DNA of 64,000 nucleotides, from contig NZ_VWWJ01000001.1 of the NCBI RefSeq assembly GCF_011753055.1, positions 992,001 through 1,056,000 of the forward strand, given 5' to 3'. Positions 18,406 to 28,100 of this stretch are shown here, in pieces (position 1 is the stretch's first letter; every line of letters begins with the position of its first letter). Below the pieces are notes generated by a model, which saw only the letters and a list, made by a program, of their open reading frames with translations, had not been told where the DNA came from and did no database searches. The position numbers were made by a program, and so were the translations under genes. Source of the stretch: Burkholderia sp. Ax-1719 (GTDB lineage: Bacteria > Pseudomonadota > Gammaproteobacteria > Burkholderiales > Burkholderiaceae).

Positions 18406-20070
18406 ATGAATTCTCAAACATACGATTACATTATCATTGGAGCAGGTTCGGCTGGTTGCGTTCTTGCAAACAGGCTTACGCGTGAATCAAAGAATCGCGT
18501 ATTGCTGCTTGAAGCGGGCGGAGAAGACAAGAACATCTGGCTGAAGGTTCCCGCTGGCGTTCCGCGTGTGGTCAATCATCCAGACCTAACGTGGGGCTAC
18601 ATGTCCGACGAGGAACCCGGGCTCAACAATCGTAAGATTATTTGGCCTCGAGGTAAAACGCTTGGTGGAAGCAGCTCTATCAACGGTCATGTTTATATGC
18701 GCGGCACCGCAGCCGATTATGACGGTTGGCAGGCTCTCGGAAATGACGGTTGGGCTTGGAGTGATGTTCTGCCGTATTTTAAGCGGAGCGAGTCACACTT
18801 TCTCGGTGCAAGCGATCTCCACGGCGGAAGTGGGGAGCTGCACGTATCGCCTTTGCTTGAGCCGCACATTGCCTCGAAGGCGTTTGTCGAAGCCGCAGTG
18901 CGTAGCGGAATTCCGCGCAATGACGATTTCAATGGAGCGACGCAGGAAGGGGTTGGCTATCTCCAGTTTGCAATACATCGAGGCGTCCGTGATTCGGCTG
19001 CAACTGCATTTCTGAAACCCATACGGGAGCGGCCGAATCTGACTCTACTGACCGGTGCGTTGACCGAGAAGATCTTGCTCAAAGGCAAGCGCGCTGTTGG
19101 CGTGCAGTACTCTATCGCTGGGGCAAAATTCGAAGCATTCGGTCGCGAAATCATTCTCTCCGGCGGCGCGATCAATTCACCGCAGCTTCTAATGCTTTCG
19201 GGAATTGGCCCTGCCGAGCAGTTGCTGGCGATGGGAATTGACGTCCAGCATCACCTCCCCGGCGTCGGGCAGAACCTGCACGATCATATTTACGCACACT
19301 GTCTTGCAAGCGTAGATCCAAGCTTTTCCATCAATCACATGATCTCCAGCAACTTGCGCATGTTGCCCGATGTCGTGAAGTATCTGGCGACAAGACGAGG
19401 TCTGCTGACCTCTGCGGCGGCTCAAGTCGGGATGTTCTTGCGTTCTGACCCATCGATGACCGTCCCTGATCTCCAGGTTCAGATGCGGCCGTTTAGCATG
19501 ATCAGCAACTCTGGGATGTACAAGGCGAATAAGGAGCCGGCACTGACGGCTTCGTGCACCCTTTTGCGCCCGTACTCGGTCGGAGCGGTAACTTTGCGTT
19601 CAAATCGGCCGGAGGACGCGCCGAAGATGGTTGCGAATTATCTGACAGACCAACGGGATCTGAAGCCTATGATCGAAGGGCTCCGCATGATTCGCAAGAT
19701 TTTCGCAGAGTCTCCGTTCAAAGAACACTTTGTCGGGGAAATGATGCCGGGTGAGCACTACCAGTCCGATGACGAGCTGACACAGTATCTCCGGGGCAAC
19801 GCGCAGTCCATGTATCACCCTGTCGGGACCTGCAAAATGGGAACCGATAACGATCGATTCTCTGTAGTTGATAGTCAACTTCGGGTGCGTGGCATCGAAG
19901 GGCTACGAGTTGTAGACGCTTCGATAATGCCACGAATTCCATCGGGCAATACAAATGCTCCGACGATCATGATTGCGGAGAAGGCATCAGATCTCATCCT
20001 CGGGAATGCGTCGCTTTCAAATTCCGCCGGACGAAGCGGTACCCGAGGGATAAAGGCCGCTGCCGCATAG
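18406..20070 (+). CDS. GMC-family FAD-dependent alcohol/choline dehydrogenase
   Basis: 554 residues, full GMC length. The FAD-binding [18 protein letters not shown] opens the protein, the GMC signature [14 protein letters not shown] lies near residue 88, and the C-terminal [12 protein letters not shown] and [18 protein letters not shown] contain the active-site histidine and asparagine regions. It oxidises a primary alcohol to an aldehyde using an electron acceptor. No signal peptide is seen. It lies 18 bp after the DUF1330 stop and would feed the aldehyde dehydrogenase of the same cluster. Confidence 0.92.
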   Translation: MNSQTYDYIIIGAGSAGCVLANRLTRESKNRVLLLEAGGEDKNIWLKVPAGVPRVVNHPDLTWGYMSDEEPGLNNRKIIWPRGKTLGGSSSINGHVYMRGTAADYDGWQALGNDGWAWSDVLPYFKRSESHFLGASDLHGGSGELHVSPLLEPHIASKAFVEAAVRSGIPRNDDFNGATQEGVGYLQFAIHRGVRDSAATAFLKPIRERPNLTLLTGALTEKILLKGKRAVGVQYSIAGAKFEAFGREIILSGGAINSPQLLMLSGIGPAEQLLAMGIDVQHHLPGVGQNLHDHIYAHCLASVDPSFSINHMISSNLRMLPDVVKYLATRRGLLTSAAAQVGMFLRSDPSMTVPDLQVQMRPFSMISNSGMYKANKEPALTASCTLLRPYSVGAVTLRSNRPEDAPKMVANYLTDQRDLKPMIEGLRMIRKIFAESPFKEHFVGEMMPGEHYQSDDELTQYLRGNAQSMYHPVGTCKMGTDNDRFSVVDSQLRVRGIEGLRVVDASIMPRIPSGNTNAPTIMIAEKASDLILGNASLSNSAGRSGTRGIKAAAA

Positions 20071-20099
20071 AGACTATGCAGTGCCTGTTTCTTGAATCC

Positions 20100-20118
20100 A
20101 TGGCGCCTCTCGCGCCAT
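20100..20118. repeat. Inverted repeat between GMC gene and next gene
   Basis: ATGGCGC and GCGCCAT arms with a five-base loop (CTCTC), 30 bp after the GMC stop. There is no T-run. It may be an mRNA-stabilising or attenuating hairpin. Confidence 0.35.
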
Positions 20119-20138
20119 GATCACATGAGGAGGCAAGA

Positions 20139-20687
20139 TTGGAAATATCGGGCCAGGCAGAAGGGCGCTATCTTGGACGAGAGTTTGCGTCTGGGGTCCG
20201 CGACTCGCGAGTTCTTGGGACGGGTCGACGTCTCGATGATGCAAGCGAAATCTACATAGCGAAGGTCAAGGATGCGTTCGAGGCGCTGAGAGACATCGCT
20301 GCTCAAATAGGCGGATTACTCGTACTCGTCGCAACTGGGAGTGAGCTTGCAGACGGTAGCATGATGCTTGAACGAGCAAGGGAGTCGTTTGCACAAGCGT
20401 GTGAACAGCTTTCTTCCGCATGCTCGACAACTCGTACGCAACACTTTAACCGCCACCTCGTTCGCAGCGTCGGGTTGATCAGTAGCTCCCTAAAAGCTTT
20501 TTCAAATGCTGGTCGCAAGAGCAATCATGCATCATTAGTGCCTGCTGCGTTGGGCATGATATCAGCGGCCATCTCAGAGCTTCGAACTGCAACGCACTGT
20601 CTCCCGGGTTTCGAGATAGTCGATCTCCGTTCTGCGTGTTGTGGTTGTGCAAACCACGACATGCTCTCGATCGAGCAAAAGGCATAA
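20139..20687 (+). CDS. Unknown protein of the catabolic cluster
   Basis: 182 residues and not recognised. The start is a TTG, supported by a very strong GAGGAGG site five bases upstream. The sequence is alpha-helical in character, with a region from about residue 35 to 150 rich in alanine, serine and leucine, and a C-terminal cysteine cluster (CCGCANH) that might bind a metal. It has no signal peptide. Its position between the GMC dehydrogenase and the MBL hydrolase, with 20 bp to the latter, makes it a likely operon member. Confidence 0.6.
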   Translation: MEISGQAEGRYLGREFASGVRDSRVLGTGRRLDDASEIYIAKVKDAFEALRDIAAQIGGLLVLVATGSELADGSMMLERARESFAQACEQLSSACSTTRTQHFNRHLVRSVGLISSSLKAFSNAGRKSNHASLVPAALGMISAAISELRTATHCLPGFEIVDLRSACCGCANHDMLSIEQKA

Positions 20688-20706
20688 ATCAAATTTAGGA
20701 TGGCAT

Positions 20707-21585
20707 ATGGGTATGTATTCAATTCATGTTCTGGAGTATGCATATATTTCAGAATATCCCCGCAGCAGCATTGTGTATGGAAACCACAACGCTGGAACCG
20801 AAAAACTACCTTATGGCTATGTGTTGATACAGGGAAATGGCGTCTGCGCAATGGTTGACGTAGGATTTAACCACGCAGACTACGGCCTTGAAATGGCAAA
20901 GGCCTATTCGGTGGAAAATTGGCGGCCGCCGCAGCAAGTCCTGGCAGAATGCGGTGTAACCCCTGATGATGTCACACACGTATTCTTGACCCATGCACAC
21001 TTTGACCATATGGGTGGCATAGATTTGTTCCCCAACGCCAATTTTTATATCCAGAAGGAGGAGCTTTCGAAGTGGGTGTGGATGTTGTCTCTGGATAAGA
21101 AATTTCGATGGTTGCTGTCCGGCATCGATCCAGCGGACATCCTGCGGGTGGTTGATCTTGCGAGAAATGGCCGCCTTGTAAGCGTCGATGGTGCAATGGA
21201 GGATGTGCTACCCGGCATTGATCTCTTGCCGGCGTATAAGTCACACACGCCTGGTAGCCAGTACGTGGTAGTTCGTAACGACGGAGTTCGCAACTCGCAG
21301 GATGCATGGGCACTTGTCGGTGATCTGGTATACAAATACGAGAATCTTCTGGGGGCCGACCCACTCGAGCCGGAGTATCGACCAGTAGGTTACGCACAGG
21401 GTAATCAGATCAATATCCTGATGGCATACGAACGGATCATGCAGATGGTCGGCGGTGACCATACACGGGTTGTCCCCGTTCACGAAAGTCGGTTGCGCGA
21501 GGTTTTCCCGTTCAGGATTAGCGAACATGGTCTTGCCGTCATTGAGGTTGCCCTTGAGGACGGTGCGACAAGTTTCGTTAACTAA
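20707..21585 (+). CDS. Metallo-beta-lactamase-fold hydrolase, lactonase-like
   Basis: 292 residues from ATG 20707, preceded by AGGATGG; the frame is open upstream but overlaps the previous gene. The zinc motif HAHFDHMGG (about residue 98) and later GDLVYKYEN and VPVHES segments fit the MBL superfamily branch that includes N-acyl homoserine lactonases. Such enzymes hydrolyse lactones or thioesters in the cytoplasm. It is the last gene of the cluster, so a role in opening a lactone intermediate is plausible, and quorum quenching is an alternative. Confidence 0.8.
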   Translation: MGMYSIHVLEYAYISEYPRSSIVYGNHNAGTEKLPYGYVLIQGNGVCAMVDVGFNHADYGLEMAKAYSVENWRPPQQVLAECGVTPDDVTHVFLTHAHFDHMGGIDLFPNANFYIQKEELSKWVWMLSLDKKFRWLLSGIDPADILRVVDLARNGRLVSVDGAMEDVLPGIDLLPAYKSHTPGSQYVVVRNDGVRNSQDAWALVGDLVYKYENLLGADPLEPEYRPVGYAQGNQINILMAYERIMQMVGGDHTRVVPVHESRLREVFPFRISEHGLAVIEVALEDGATSFVN

Positions 21586-21618
21586 GACAAGAGTGGTCTT
21601 CTGTCACATTTTCAGCTG

Positions 21619-21655
21619 AACGCCCCGCTTATCGGCTTCGCTTAAACGGGGTGTT
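21619..21655 (+). terminator. Possible hairpin ending the catabolic cluster
   Basis: AACGCCCCG pairs with CGGGGTGTT (one G-T pair) around a 19-base loop, 33 bp after the MBL gene stop. No T-run follows. Placement fits a terminator. Confidence 0.4.
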
Positions 21656-22147
21656 CTAATAGTGTCGAGTTAAATCCTCGGCGCAGCCCGTTGTTGAGAA
21701 CTCTTTGACAGAAATTCTCCACAGGAAATTTAGTCCGTCCGCCGACTTCGCCAGATGGGCGTTCTTCTATTGGATTCAATTCGGTAGGAAATGCAACAGC
21801 TCCGACAGTCAACTTTGGTAGCAAACATAGAGGGACTTGCTCTGCGAGATGCCGGATCAACACTCTAATCCGATGTTTCTCAGAAGGTAACAACAGAGAT
21901 TGCCCATGACACACGGGGTTGCATTGAAGGCAAGGTCTAATGCGTGGAGCGAGAGATAGGGTAGAACGTTTGATACTAGTACATAGAGTTATCTTTCTCG
22001 GTAGGGTGGAAGTGAGTATATTAAGACTGGATTTCGAATACTGCGCCCCATTTGATTTATCCTGTCTCTTTGGGGAATTCTCGAGTTCGAAAAAATGGAA
22101 CATGTTTATTCCTTTTCGAGAATTTCCCTTCTGATTTCATTGCGATT
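21656..22147. other. Intergenic region before the exporter gene
   Basis: About 490 bp. A 153-codon minus-strand frame (21642-22103) overlaps it but has no recognisable motif and no convincing ribosome-binding site. The last 150 bp are AT-rich and probably carry the exporter's promoter. Confidence 0.4.
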
Positions 22148-23404
22148 ATGATGGATAATGCATCAGACAATACGTCATCGCAGCATTGGCGACGGAACCT
22201 TGCAGTTTGCGTGTTTGGTTCTTTCACAACAATCGTCGCAATGACGCTGTTGTTGCCTTTCCTGCCACTCTACGTTGAACAACTTGGAGTACATAGTGAG
22301 GCAGCGATCGTGCAGTGGTCGGGAATAGCCTTCGGCGCCACGTTCTTCGCTGCGGGACTGGTTGCCCCATTGTGGGGCAGACTGGCGGATCGCTACGGCC
22401 GCAAAATGATTCTTATGCGAGCCAGTCTTGGAATGGCGGTCGTAATGTCACTTTTGGGGTTGGCCGAAAACGTCTGGCAACTGGTAGGGCTACGGCTCCT
22501 GGCGGGATTGGTCGGCGGCTACGCGTCCGGCGCAACAGTAATGGTAGCCACTCAAACGCCGCGTGACCGAACTGGTTGGGCACTGGGGACGCTAGCTTCA
22601 GGCGTGATGGCGGGAAACCTTGTTGGACCATTGATAGGCGGCCTGTTGCCAGCCCATATCGGCATCCGCAACACGTTTTTTCTCGCTGGAGCGATGATTT
22701 TCACTGCCTTCGTCGCGACGACGCTACTCATCAAGGAGCGTCCAAACAAATCTAGCGAGAAAACGTCCATCCGGAAATCTGCTAACGATAAAGCTGGAAG
22801 TGTGTGGCGCTCTCTATCTAATAGAGGGCCAGTTATAGCCATGCTGATAACGGCGGCTCTGCTGATGTTCGCCAATATGTCGATTGAGCCCATCATTACC
22901 GTCTACGTGACACAACTCGTGCGTGATCCAGCGAGCGTGACCTGGGTAGCGGGGTTGGTGATGTCTGCATCCGCGCTAGGTAGCGTACTAGCTGCTTCTC
23001 GCGTAGGTAAACTTGCAGATCGTCATGGACCGCCACGGGTAATTGTCGCGTGTTTAGTCATTTGTGCAGGCTTGCTGATACCGCAAGCGTGTGTGACAAA
23101 TGGATCGGAGTTGATCGCCTTGCGCTTTCTGATGGGACTCTCCCTTGCGGGACTTATGCCCTCGATCACGAGCGTGATTCGTCACAACGTTCCAGATAAC
23201 GAGGCTGGCTACATCCTCGGCTACGCCACATCAGCACAGTACCTCGGTCAAGTCATTGGTCCACTTTTCGGTGGGTACGTCGGAGGTCAGCTAGGCATGA
23301 GGTCGGTATTCTTGATTACCAGTCTTATCATGCTTGCCGGTGCGATTTTTACTGCGAAAGCATTCAGACGATCTGCTGCGCTACACGCACGTGCGAGTCG
23401 CTAG
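22148..23404 (+). CDS. MdtG-like major facilitator drug exporter
   Basis: About 418 residues with 12 hydrophobic segments. It follows E. coli MdtG closely in several places: LLPFLPLYVEQLGV near residue 35, LADRYGRKMILMRASLGM near residue 85 and SGWALGTL-like GWALGTLASGVMAGNLVGP near 145, plus the mid-protein LADRHGPPRV. MdtG-type proteins are inner-membrane proton-driven exporters of toxic compounds. The frame is open to 22052, but the ATG pair at 22148/22151 precedes the cytoplasmic start expected for the family. It stands alone; the specificity is unknown. Confidence 0.88.
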   Translation: MMDNASDNTSSQHWRRNLAVCVFGSFTTIVAMTLLLPFLPLYVEQLGVHSEAAIVQWSGIAFGATFFAAGLVAPLWGRLADRYGRKMILMRASLGMAVVMSLLGLAENVWQLVGLRLLAGLVGGYASGATVMVATQTPRDRTGWALGTLASGVMAGNLVGPLIGGLLPAHIGIRNTFFLAGAMIFTAFVATTLLIKERPNKSSEKTSIRKSANDKAGSVWRSLSNRGPVIAMLITAALLMFANMSIEPIITVYVTQLVRDPASVTWVAGLVMSASALGSVLAASRVGKLADRHGPPRVIVACLVICAGLLIPQACVTNGSELIALRFLMGLSLAGLMPSITSVIRHNVPDNEAGYILGYATSAQYLGQVIGPLFGGYVGGQLGMRSVFLITSLIMLAGAIFTAKAFRRSAALHARASR

Positions 23405-23766
23405 GATGTCGAGAGCGAGCAGGCAAGGTTCGAAATACAATAGGTTGTGGTGAGCGATGCCGCGTTCTTCGTTAGAAGTGCGGCATGCGACATTTCTGCA
23501 TTGTCCCGGACAGTTGGCTGCTCCAGGTTGCGACAATTTTCAACTGTGTTTGCGCTGCTCCGACTGATGCGACGGAAATTGAGTCGAGGACTCAGGAAAT
23601 GGCTCCTTCCTTGACTCGATACCCAGCCCACCCAGCCTCGTGACTATTGCCGCCGTGGGTTTCGGCAGAACAGTGTGTCTCCTCCATGCTTTCCGATGGA
23701 GATTGGTTCAAATGGTGGATACGCGTTAGCTGTTGACTTTCGTGGCTACTCAGTCGCGCTGTCTGG
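23405..23766. other. Intergenic region, no gene seen
   Basis: About 360 bp between convergent genes. No motif or credible reading frame was recognised. Confidence 0.4.
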
Positions 23767-24249
23767 TTACTCGTTCGGTGCTACGCTCGGTTCCACAGCC
23801 AGGAAATGCCAGCCATCGACGTCTTTGGTGAAAACAGCCAGAATGTGCCCGCGCTCTGTGCGGATATCACCCTTCTTGGACGGAACTTCAACAGAGAAGT
23901 CAGCGATGGAGAAGCCGCCGTTTCCTGTCGAGCCGGTGCTGCCAACTGTGATGTGATGTTTCTGCGCACCGGAAGCAAACCGTTGCTCATAGTAGTTCTT
24001 GAGCGCGGCTCTACCATGAATTACCTTCCCGCCGGGCGACACCAAGGTTCCGTCTTCAGCGTACAGCTTCGACATCGCATCCGCATCCTTTGCAGCATAG
24101 TTGGAGTCATAACTAGCACCCAATTGCTTGGCCGCTGCGTCAATCTCCGTCGAAGTTGGGGTAGCAGCGTTCGCGACGGTCGAACTAATAGGCAACATCG
24201 TTGAACCAACGACCAACGCTGCAGCTGCAAAGCAGTTGATTATCTTCAT
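23767..24249 (-). CDS. Secreted NTF2-like (SnoaL/DUF4440) protein
   Basis: 160 residues. The first about 28 form a signal peptide (KIINCFAAAALVVGS, cleavage near NAA). The mature part has the cone-shaped NTF2-like pattern: SYDSNYAAKDADAMSKLYAED, GRAALKNYYEQRF and a final DGWHFLAVEPS. Members bind or isomerise small molecules, and many secreted ones have no known activity. ATG 24249 is preferred over the in-frame ATG at 24261 because GGAG lies 6 bp upstream of it. Expected in the periplasm. Confidence 0.8.
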   Translation of the reverse strand: MKIINCFAAAALVVGSTMLPISSTVANAATPTSTEIDAAAKQLGASYDSNYAAKDADAMSKLYAEDGTLVSPGGKVIHGRAALKNYYEQRFASGAQKHHITVGSTGSTGNGGFSIADFSVEVPSKKGDIRTERGHILAVFTKDVDGWHFLAVEPSVAPNE

Positions 24250-25136
24250 ACATTTCTCCAAAAAGCCGGAAAATCACGCGTCGCAATAGAATTTGACGCA
24301 GGGAGTCAGCCTTCATTGCAAAAGGTTATCGAATACGCATATCGATTCAAAATCTGAAAGATGATTTTCGTGAATCAATAACGATATCGAATCTGATATC
24401 ACAATTGCTGTGAAGATTGGGATTTGAGGCGATGCTCGCGTGAAGTATAACAATGCACAGTAAGTTTATGCATGAAAAATGAAGATTTTTTATAAATTCT
24501 ATTAACCCTTACATTTTATCGATGCGCGCATCGTCGATTGAAATTATTTTGTGTGAAAGCGAAAGGATTTTGATTTGGTATTTTGATTTAGGGGGAATTT
24601 AAGTCGTAGAGCCCATTTGGATGCTATGGCTTTTGTTGTCAGTAACGTGGTTTTGGTTTGCATGTTTATCACGTAGCATTCGATGGCCAGTCCTTTCAAT
24701 AGTGTGAAGTCGGACGTTGTCATCAACGATTGAGTTCGATTGAGATATTCTGCGTGAAGCAAGCATCCAGGCCTTATTCGTTTGATTCACCTAGATAGCG
24801 AGTTTAGTCACGATGACGGCCGAGCGGCTCAGAGACTGAAATGTCATCTCTCAGATGAGCGGCGACAGGGCGGTAAAGTACGTGAGCTGATGCAGCTATC
24901 AAGGACTCTAGACCTGGGCTCGTCCTTGACGGTTGTCTGGAGACACTTGTTAAACGGGCCCCCGCAAGCCATGGAAGAACTTGTCGTGACCAGGTCTGTG
25001 GAGTTTCACGGCCTTCCGGCTTTTTTTCGCGAGGCTAGTGATGTTACGTTGGGGCTTTGACGCGTAGATAGGAAAGTTGCCATTTGACGAGCGTGTCATA
25101 CGGCAAAGCGAATTCACGCTCGGCATCTGGCTATCG
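24250..25136. other. AT-rich intergenic region
   Basis: About 890 bp, strikingly AT-rich between 24290 and 24770. It holds only short unsupported frames; the 92-codon plus frame 24782-25060 matches no family I know. AT-rich DNA next to the large nuclease-NTPase gene may mark imported sequence. Confidence 0.4.
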
Positions 25137-28100
25137 TCACTCCATCCCGAACATTTCAGCCAAACTTATCAGCGGCATTGGGGACTGCCGACGCAGCTCT
25201 GAAGGTTCAAAGTCCGGCGCTCCCAGCGGCAGCCCGACTCGTTGAGCCATAATCCAGAGCAAAACCGCTTCTACGTCGTTTCCGGTCGCTTGCATTTCCA
25301 GCCATTTTAGTCCCGCTGCTGACAGTGACCACCTGGCGAGCGTCGCCCCGACCGTCGAAATATCGTCAGCATCATCGAACAGAGGATGATCGTCAGCCAG
25401 CAACCGATGTCGGGTAGCTAAGCCACGGGCATGCTCGCGCTCGTCAATCATTGAGAGGGCCAGGGCTACTCGAGCAGGCGACGCGTTCTCCCCCCGCAGG
25501 GCCTGTAACGTAGTGGCGCCGCAATTGGTCATCAACCTCAGTCCGATTGCAATCAATGCCGGAGCGGCAAGCTGCGAGTCGAAGTGGATCGCCGCACCTT
25601 CGACGGCAGCCCACGGAACGTCGTCAATTTGGTCCGGGTAAGCGACAAGACGGCGCACTACAGTCCAGGCGGCTTCGTAGCGAATTGGGTACAGGTTTTC
25701 ATCGGCTCCGCCCACTACGTGATCGTCTTTTAGTGCTCGCTCAAGCGCTGGCCAAATTTCCCTATTTTCCGGTTTCGTCAGCAGTCCGAGCAGCGCAGTG
25801 TGAACCGCAACATCTATCTCCGGTCCGGTGTTCGAGTTAAGAAATTCAATGACGCCATGCAGAACGGTTGAGGGTAAGGGCTGCAGTTGCGCAAGCGCGC
25901 TTGCCGCTTCCCTGGCAACCTGAAACTGTGCCTCTGAACGGTGTTGAATTTCAGGATGACGCGCGAAGTCGCGCGTATCGCGCAGCAACGTGAAGAGCGT
26001 ATCAAAGGCATCGCTCCATTGCTCTTTCCCGATCACCTCTGCAACGCTTGCGCGCACAGGGGCACTCTTGTCACGCGCTAGTTGCAGAATGCCAAGCTTT
26101 TGCTCATCATTGGCTAGTGGTGCAAGCAATTGCAGGGCCTTGCGCCGTACGCTGTAATCGGAATGGGCAAGGGCGGGCGCAATCTTGAGTGCTCTGTCGA
26201 CAGAATGCATTCTCGAGAACGCATCGAGTGCGGTTTCCACGTCATCAGTGTTCGCCGAATTCATCCAATCTTCGGCGATGGCGGTGACGTCTACCTGCTC
26301 AACGGAAGAAACAACTAACAACCATCGTGCGAGCCGACGCGGACCATGCATAACGAGCTTTAGGACTTCCGGACGCCCTAGTTGCCGAAAGTGCTCGACG
26401 AGGGTCGCGTCGTCGGGGCGGAGCGCCCTTTGCAGGGCAAGATGCGCGACCGGTCGCACGGATACGTTGCAGGCCGCAACTACTCTCTCAGCTGCAGCCT
26501 TTGCCTTCTCAGGGGAAGATTCCAAATTAGCAATGAGCGGTGCGAGAACCGCGACGCGCGTCGCCGGGAGATCTTTCATCAGGTCGAGCAAAACTGCCTC
26601 GACCACCGGGAGTCCATTGCTGTCTTTCTGGTCGCCTTCCAGCCATGAAAGCGCGTCGACAGCGGCCTCAAGGGCTTTGGCTCCTCCGGACTGGAGAGCT
26701 GCAAACACGCGCGCTCTGCCGAACGCAAGCCGTCTTTCACCGATGACGCGTAACCCCACGACCTGTAGCTGCTCATCATTTTGCGCTTCGGCGAAAAATG
26801 CGTCGAGCTCAGCACTTGTCACTTTCGGCGTACTCATCCGCATCAGATCAGCCCAAATGGGAAGAATGATGTCCGGTCTGGGGTGAGTAGGAATCCAGCT
26901 GTAACCCTCAAGCCTTCGGCGTGCACGAACGTAGCCCCTGGCATAGTGGGCCGGGGATGGGCTTTCGTCTGTCACCGCGTCGTGCACCAACAACTGGTCG
27001 GCGAAGTCAAGTTCGCCCTGATTGGCTTGCCGGTATTGTTCTTCTGACGTGCGTTGCATGTCGTTGAGCGCCGCGTCGATCTCCAAAATCTGGGACCAGA
27101 CGTGATCATAGGGTGGCTCGGACCATCCCAGCGCACATTCAGAGATCGCCTCGGCATTCACAACATAGTGCCGACTGTGCAGTACTTCATATCCAGCGAT
27201 GAAGAACGCCTCGGACAGATCAGTGCCAAACTCCTTCAGCCAGGGTAAAAGATCGTCCGCACGATAGCACTTATCGGTAAAGGGGAGCACATAACAGATG
27301 AAACCCCTGAGGACAGTTAGTGATGGATCGACCGCCAGCACCGCTTCACGAGCTGCGCTCGTTATCTTGGGAGGGCGCCATCCAAGATCAAAATCGCGTT
27401 TTCGGTGTGAGTCGCCATGATCCAACCACCTGACGAGTTGACTGATGGGTGAATTTTTACTGAGGCGCCGGCTGGCTGATTGCCACGCGAGAATAAATCG
27501 GTTCCCCCTTGAATCATGCAATCCTTTGACCAAGAGTGTATCGACGGCTTGCACGATATCTTCATTGAGAGTAACGCCCTGGTCTCTCAACTCTCGCGAA
27601 CCGTCAACAAGGCGCTGAATCTCGTCAAGCCAGTCTGGATCCTTCTCGACTAGCTCGAGAGCGGCCTTTGCAGCAGCATTCAAAGCTGTCTCGGCAGCGC
27701 GTGGGTAAGTGCGGGCAAGGTTTTCCAGCGCCTCGGCCACCTTGCTGTGCGCATAGAATACATCGTCGGCGTCAATCTCCAACTGGGTCTGAGCGAGTTG
27801 TTCTGCCAAGTCGTCGAGCGCGAGTTCAGTGCAGCCGGCACGGTCAATGCATCTTCGAAGACTGCGAAGCCTTTCGCGCTGAAGGGGGCGCGAATGTCTC
27901 AAAAGAGTCCAAAGGACAGCAGCGCCTCGAACTCCCTGGTCACCGAAGCCTCGAACAAGCTCCATCACGACATGCTTTCGGCTATCAGTTAGCGCTCTAT
28001 CGATGAGCCTGCCAATGGCCGCGTCTATCGGCGCCGTGACAGCTTTCAGCTCCCGGGTGAAAGCGGTGATCTCCTGGGGCGATTGCAAGTCCCGCAGCAA

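Noticed and set aside
21642..22103. Minus-strand frame of 153 codons
   Set aside because: No recognised motif or ribosome-binding site; likely chance frame.
26185..26886. Plus-strand open frame of 233 codons
   Set aside because: Antisense to the nuclease-STAND gene, rich in Ala, Ser and Arg as expected from a shadow frame.
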